Source: Himantopus leucocephalus
Lineage: Eukaryota; Chordata; Aves; Charadriiformes; Recurvirostridae
Reading direction: 5' to 3'
DNA length: 64,000 nucleotides
Assembly (NCBI GenBank): GCA_003993805.1
Contig: RSEF01000003.1
Coordinates: forward strand, 67,021,125 to 67,085,124
A model generated the notes under the pieces. That model was not told the origin of the DNA, ran no database searches, and saw only the letters and a program-made list of their open reading frames with translations. The number at the start of each line of letters is the position of its first letter. Positions within the stretch are counted from its first letter, which is position 1. Of this stretch, positions 60,597 to 64,000 are shown piece by piece. The position numbers and the translations under genes are program-made.

Positions 60597-63500
60597 CATC
60601 TGTCTCTTTTTTTGCTTGCCCACTGCCCCAGGCTCATGTAATCTTCCTCAACTTTCTAAAAAAAATTTTAAAAATGTAATTGTGATGAGCTAGTGAGGTA
60701 ATTTGGAATATCTCCCAACATTCCAGCAATGTTGTGGTAAAAATTTGAGATACCCACAGTTTAGAGTTGCTACAATGGCATACCTACTCCTTCTGCCATC
60801 TGTTTGTTCTCTCACCTGCAAGCCTGTTCACATGCTAAAATCCTCTCATGTCAAAAATTATGCACATTGTTAAGCTTCGTAAAGGCATGAAATGTGAGAC
60901 TCCAGTAACAGCAGCATGCTTACGTAAGAGCATTTGCACTAGGATTTTCTTGTTGCCTTAGGTGGGGCATTCATGTATTTTCTTTTGTATCCCATCTTTA
61001 GGGAATAAATTATTTAAGTGTTACCTTTTTGCTTGACTCAGAGTCTGAAATTAGTGCTGTTCAAGTATCCTGACTATCCGTGCTAGCAGGGTGCCCCAGA
61101 GTATTTTGTTCCTAAGAAATTCTTTCTTCCTCTTTTCTTTCCGCTCTCTTCACATCATCCTGCTACAACCCAGCTCCAATATATACTTCAAAATAGTTGC
61201 TACAAATCTTGCAACAGGGCGGCAAAGCCTTGCCAATGTCAGAGCCTTGGAAAGGCAGGATAGAAGATGCTGCTGAAGAGTAAGGCAGAAAACACAGGGC
61301 TGCAGTTTCTGCTGAAGCAAAATCGACTTTTTCTGCCTTCAGTTCTGCCATCTCTTGGAAGCTGTACCTATCTTGCTCCTTGTGGCCTCTTCCTGCAGCT
61401 CTGTTCCAGCTCTGACCATGGGTGCAATAATCAGGCCCCTGCCTGGCACAAGCCCTCATGCTTGAGGCAGCAGACATCAATTTTGCCTGTGCTGCAGGTG
61501 AGTTTTGGACTGGTTCTTGTTACCTAGTCACAAGCTTCAAGCCTTACTTCAAAAAGACGGATTTATTTCAGTTCTCTCTGCATCTTCCTCAGCAGATTAC
61601 ACTGTCCCTTAGTTGCATCACCCTTACACACATATAATATTGCTTGAGATAGGAGATCACACAGTGAATATATGCATTCCTTTAGGACTAATTATTTAAA
61701 GTTGGCTTCCAGCATTTTTTGTGCATATAGTCTGGGGCCAAAGGACATAGCCCCCCTTAGTGTTTAGGAGATGTTATAGATAAAGAGAAGTTGAAAAAAA
61801 ACGTGCTGTGTTGATTGCTATAATTGCTGACACATTCCTGTGGTATACTTGATCATTAGAACAGCTCACTTAAAACAATATTTCCTTTACAGAAAGGAAG
61901 TTGGTAATCAAGTTGTTATGCTTCTCTGCTTTGCATTTTCAGTTTAAATATTCAGCTGGCATTCAGTGTATGGCTATTGGTTACCAGTGCATGTTGATTC
62001 AAATTTTCATTATCCAACTGCAAGCTGATTTTGTTGAATGCTGTTTAACCACTTGATTCCTGCAGATTTTCATGCACAGGCTTTTTGGATTTTAGTCATG
62101 AATGTGGGCCACTTGAAAATGCTGTAATCTCTAACTGCTCTCTGATAAAAATGCTGTGACACAGATTTGAATTTGGTCAAGTCTATCCCCAAACCACAGT
62201 GACCAAAATGAACTGGTTGTAGAAACCATGCAAGGAAATACATTATATAAAGTACAAATCTAGCTCTCAAGTGTATGAGATGAAGTGGAGTCTTGCCAAA
62301 ACAACCCATTTTACTGGCTGGGGATGAGCTAAACCTGTATTATTGATGAGTTTCAAGTGTTTGTGGCTGGAGTGTAAAGTGATATAGGGAAACAGTAGTC
62401 CTACACAAGTCCTACTTCTTCCCTCTAAGCTGATAACTGAAGTTGTTCCAATTATGGTCTTGTCACTCCCCATCACTCAGTGTCATTCTGCTTGCCCAGC
62501 CATTCCCACTCTTTGCTGTGAAACGCCATCATCTCACTGCTGCCCTCACTGCCCAGCAGCATGTGAGCCCCATCTGAATCCCAGGTTCTCTCTGAGCTAA
62601 TCTCCCCACTCAGACTGCGCTTGCCTATACCACCCTTCCTCAACTTTTCTGGACACCAACACAATACATTCAGAGGGGCTTAAATGATTGAAAAGAAATT
62701 AAGAGAAAAAGGAAAAGATGATCTATCTTCTGTGAAACACTGTCTTTCTAGTAGAAAGGGCTCTTCTCATAAAAGCCTAATGCTAGTTACGATCTTTCAT
62801 GAAACTTCTATGAAAAAGATTCTGCACCAAGAATAGATAGAGTATGGACTTCATTGTGTTGGGATTCATCTGATCTCTCTTCAGGTTAGGTGTCTTGCCC
62901 ACATTTGCCATCTCTGCTCCTTTGGAAGGAGTGATATTGGCACCTCAGGAAAGTAATTCAGTGCACCTATCTGAAACATCTGCTTTAAGATGGCTTACCT
63001 GTATCTCTCCACTGCAAATAGAAGCTGTCTAGACAATTAACTTAGGCAAGGTGCTTACCTTTTATGTCTTGGGTTAGATCAGCTGAATCCTGCATCAAAA
63101 TAGTAACTGTGGTAGCTCTTACAGAGTGCGTGGGACAGGAGAGGGTTGTATTTCCAAGCAGGAATTTATAAAACTATTTACTATGATATTATTATTCTTC
63201 AACATGCACTGAAAAGTTAGGAAGTCACCCTGAACAAAGTCTTACTGGGTGAGTTAAGCCTATGGCACCTCACTTAGTAACAGCCACTATCTTATTTATT
63301 ATAGAAATGGAAAGTGAATACTGCAAAACACTGCTGGAAAATCCTGAAATAGTTAATGCAGATGTAAGTTGCCTGGGCATGTCAGTTAAAATTTCAGATC
63401 CTGCATACTTGGTTTAAAAGAAAATTTAAACCTCACAAAACTACTAAGGTCAATAAATCCTCTGTTGAAACAGAAGCATGCTCATAAAATTAATCTAGTC

Positions 63501-64000
63501 CATGTACTAGAACTTTTGTCAGCAATGACTCCCTGTGCTCCCTGGTCTTTGTGAATGAAATTCATATCCCTGCCATGAAGCACTGAGTTCACACTATACC
63601 CAGATTTTTTATGAGATCTGTAGTCTTTCAGTATTGCTAGAGAACAGTTTATAAATGGTATTCAAAGTCCCAGTCTGAGATCTGATGGGATACAATTCTG
63701 CCATCAATTAACACAGAAATAATGGTTTAGCTAAGTCTGGACTGATCCCCTAACTTCCTTTCCTGTTGAACAGCAAGAAAACATCATAGGGAGAATCATC
63801 TCATTCTGAAATATGCACATAAGATAAATGACTGAGAAACCCTTTCTACAAAGGGTATGAGAGTGCCCTTAGGTTTAGGTGAATAAAATTTGTGTTAGCC
63901 TAATGTCAGGCAAGATGAACTGAACACTGCTCTTTTCAGGCTAGTAGAGTGGAGCCCTTGCAAAGCAAACATCTGATCAGGAAGCTGGAAGTTGTGCAGG
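60597..64000. other. Unannotated DNA to the window end
   Basis: No gene, transposon or strong structure is recognised. Frames at 61163-61527 and 62070-62664 are domainless chance frames. The sequence is AT-leaning and CpG-poor. Confidence 0.55.

Noticed and set aside
1..64000. CRISPR array, operons, phage or bacterial insertion elements
   Set aside because: No regularly spaced repeats, no tightly packed coding frames and no bacterial gene features. The CR1 content is avian.
1..64000. Endogenous retrovirus or LTR pairs
   Set aside because: I saw no paired direct repeats of LTR length, primer-binding site, or retroviral gag, pol or env-like frames. The only RT-like frames are CR1.

Overview
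The window looks like avian nuclear DNA. The evidence is a set of CR1 LINE (chicken repeat 1) copies: several are 5'-truncated, end in the typical ATTCTATG-type 3' tail, and belong to at least two subfamilies. The background is AT-leaning, CpG-poor and rich in short microsatellites, with assembly-style runs of exactly 100 N. The species cannot be named from this. I found no convincing protein-coding gene, exon series, tRNA, rRNA, CRISPR array or bacterial feature. Open frames outside the CR1 copies are short, lack recognisable domains, and are often open on both strands or start at non-ATG codons, as expected by chance. The window is best read as a gene desert or the inside of a very long intron.

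Layout: 1-2094 is unannotated sequence. 2095-2640 is an isolated CpG island (densest at about 2418-2626), the only promoter-like element, with a possible scrap of old CR1 tail at its right edge. 2666-7358 is plain sequence with microsatellites. 7359-8640 is a decayed antisense CR1 covering part of the reverse transcriptase (RT) and the region upstream of it. 8641-27214 is mostly unannotated, with palindromes at 17617 and 18511, a TG-rich tract at 19184, and GC-rich blocks at 19380, 20160 and 26690. 27215-27880 is a sense CR1 with an internal deletion. 36333-37000 is an antisense CR1 of a closely related type. 44791-45036 holds a perfect hairpin and a 54-bp-period duplication. 45599-45698 is an assembly gap. 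47180-47950 is a CR1 of a different subfamily. 54274-54446 is a short CR1 3' tail with a single N at its 5' edge. 57670-58830 is a much older antisense CR1-like relic. 60382-60562 is a second gap flanked by CR1 pieces in opposite orientations. The rest to 64000 is unannotated.

Nothing here forms a pathway or operon. The activity recorded is retrotransposon insertion and decay plus local microsatellite growth. The points most worth checking are the orphan CpG island, the gap bracketed by inverted CR1 arms, the old CR1 relic, and several short perfect palindromes and duplications. Family assignments come from recognising CR1 sequence and ORF2-like translations by eye; no database search was run.
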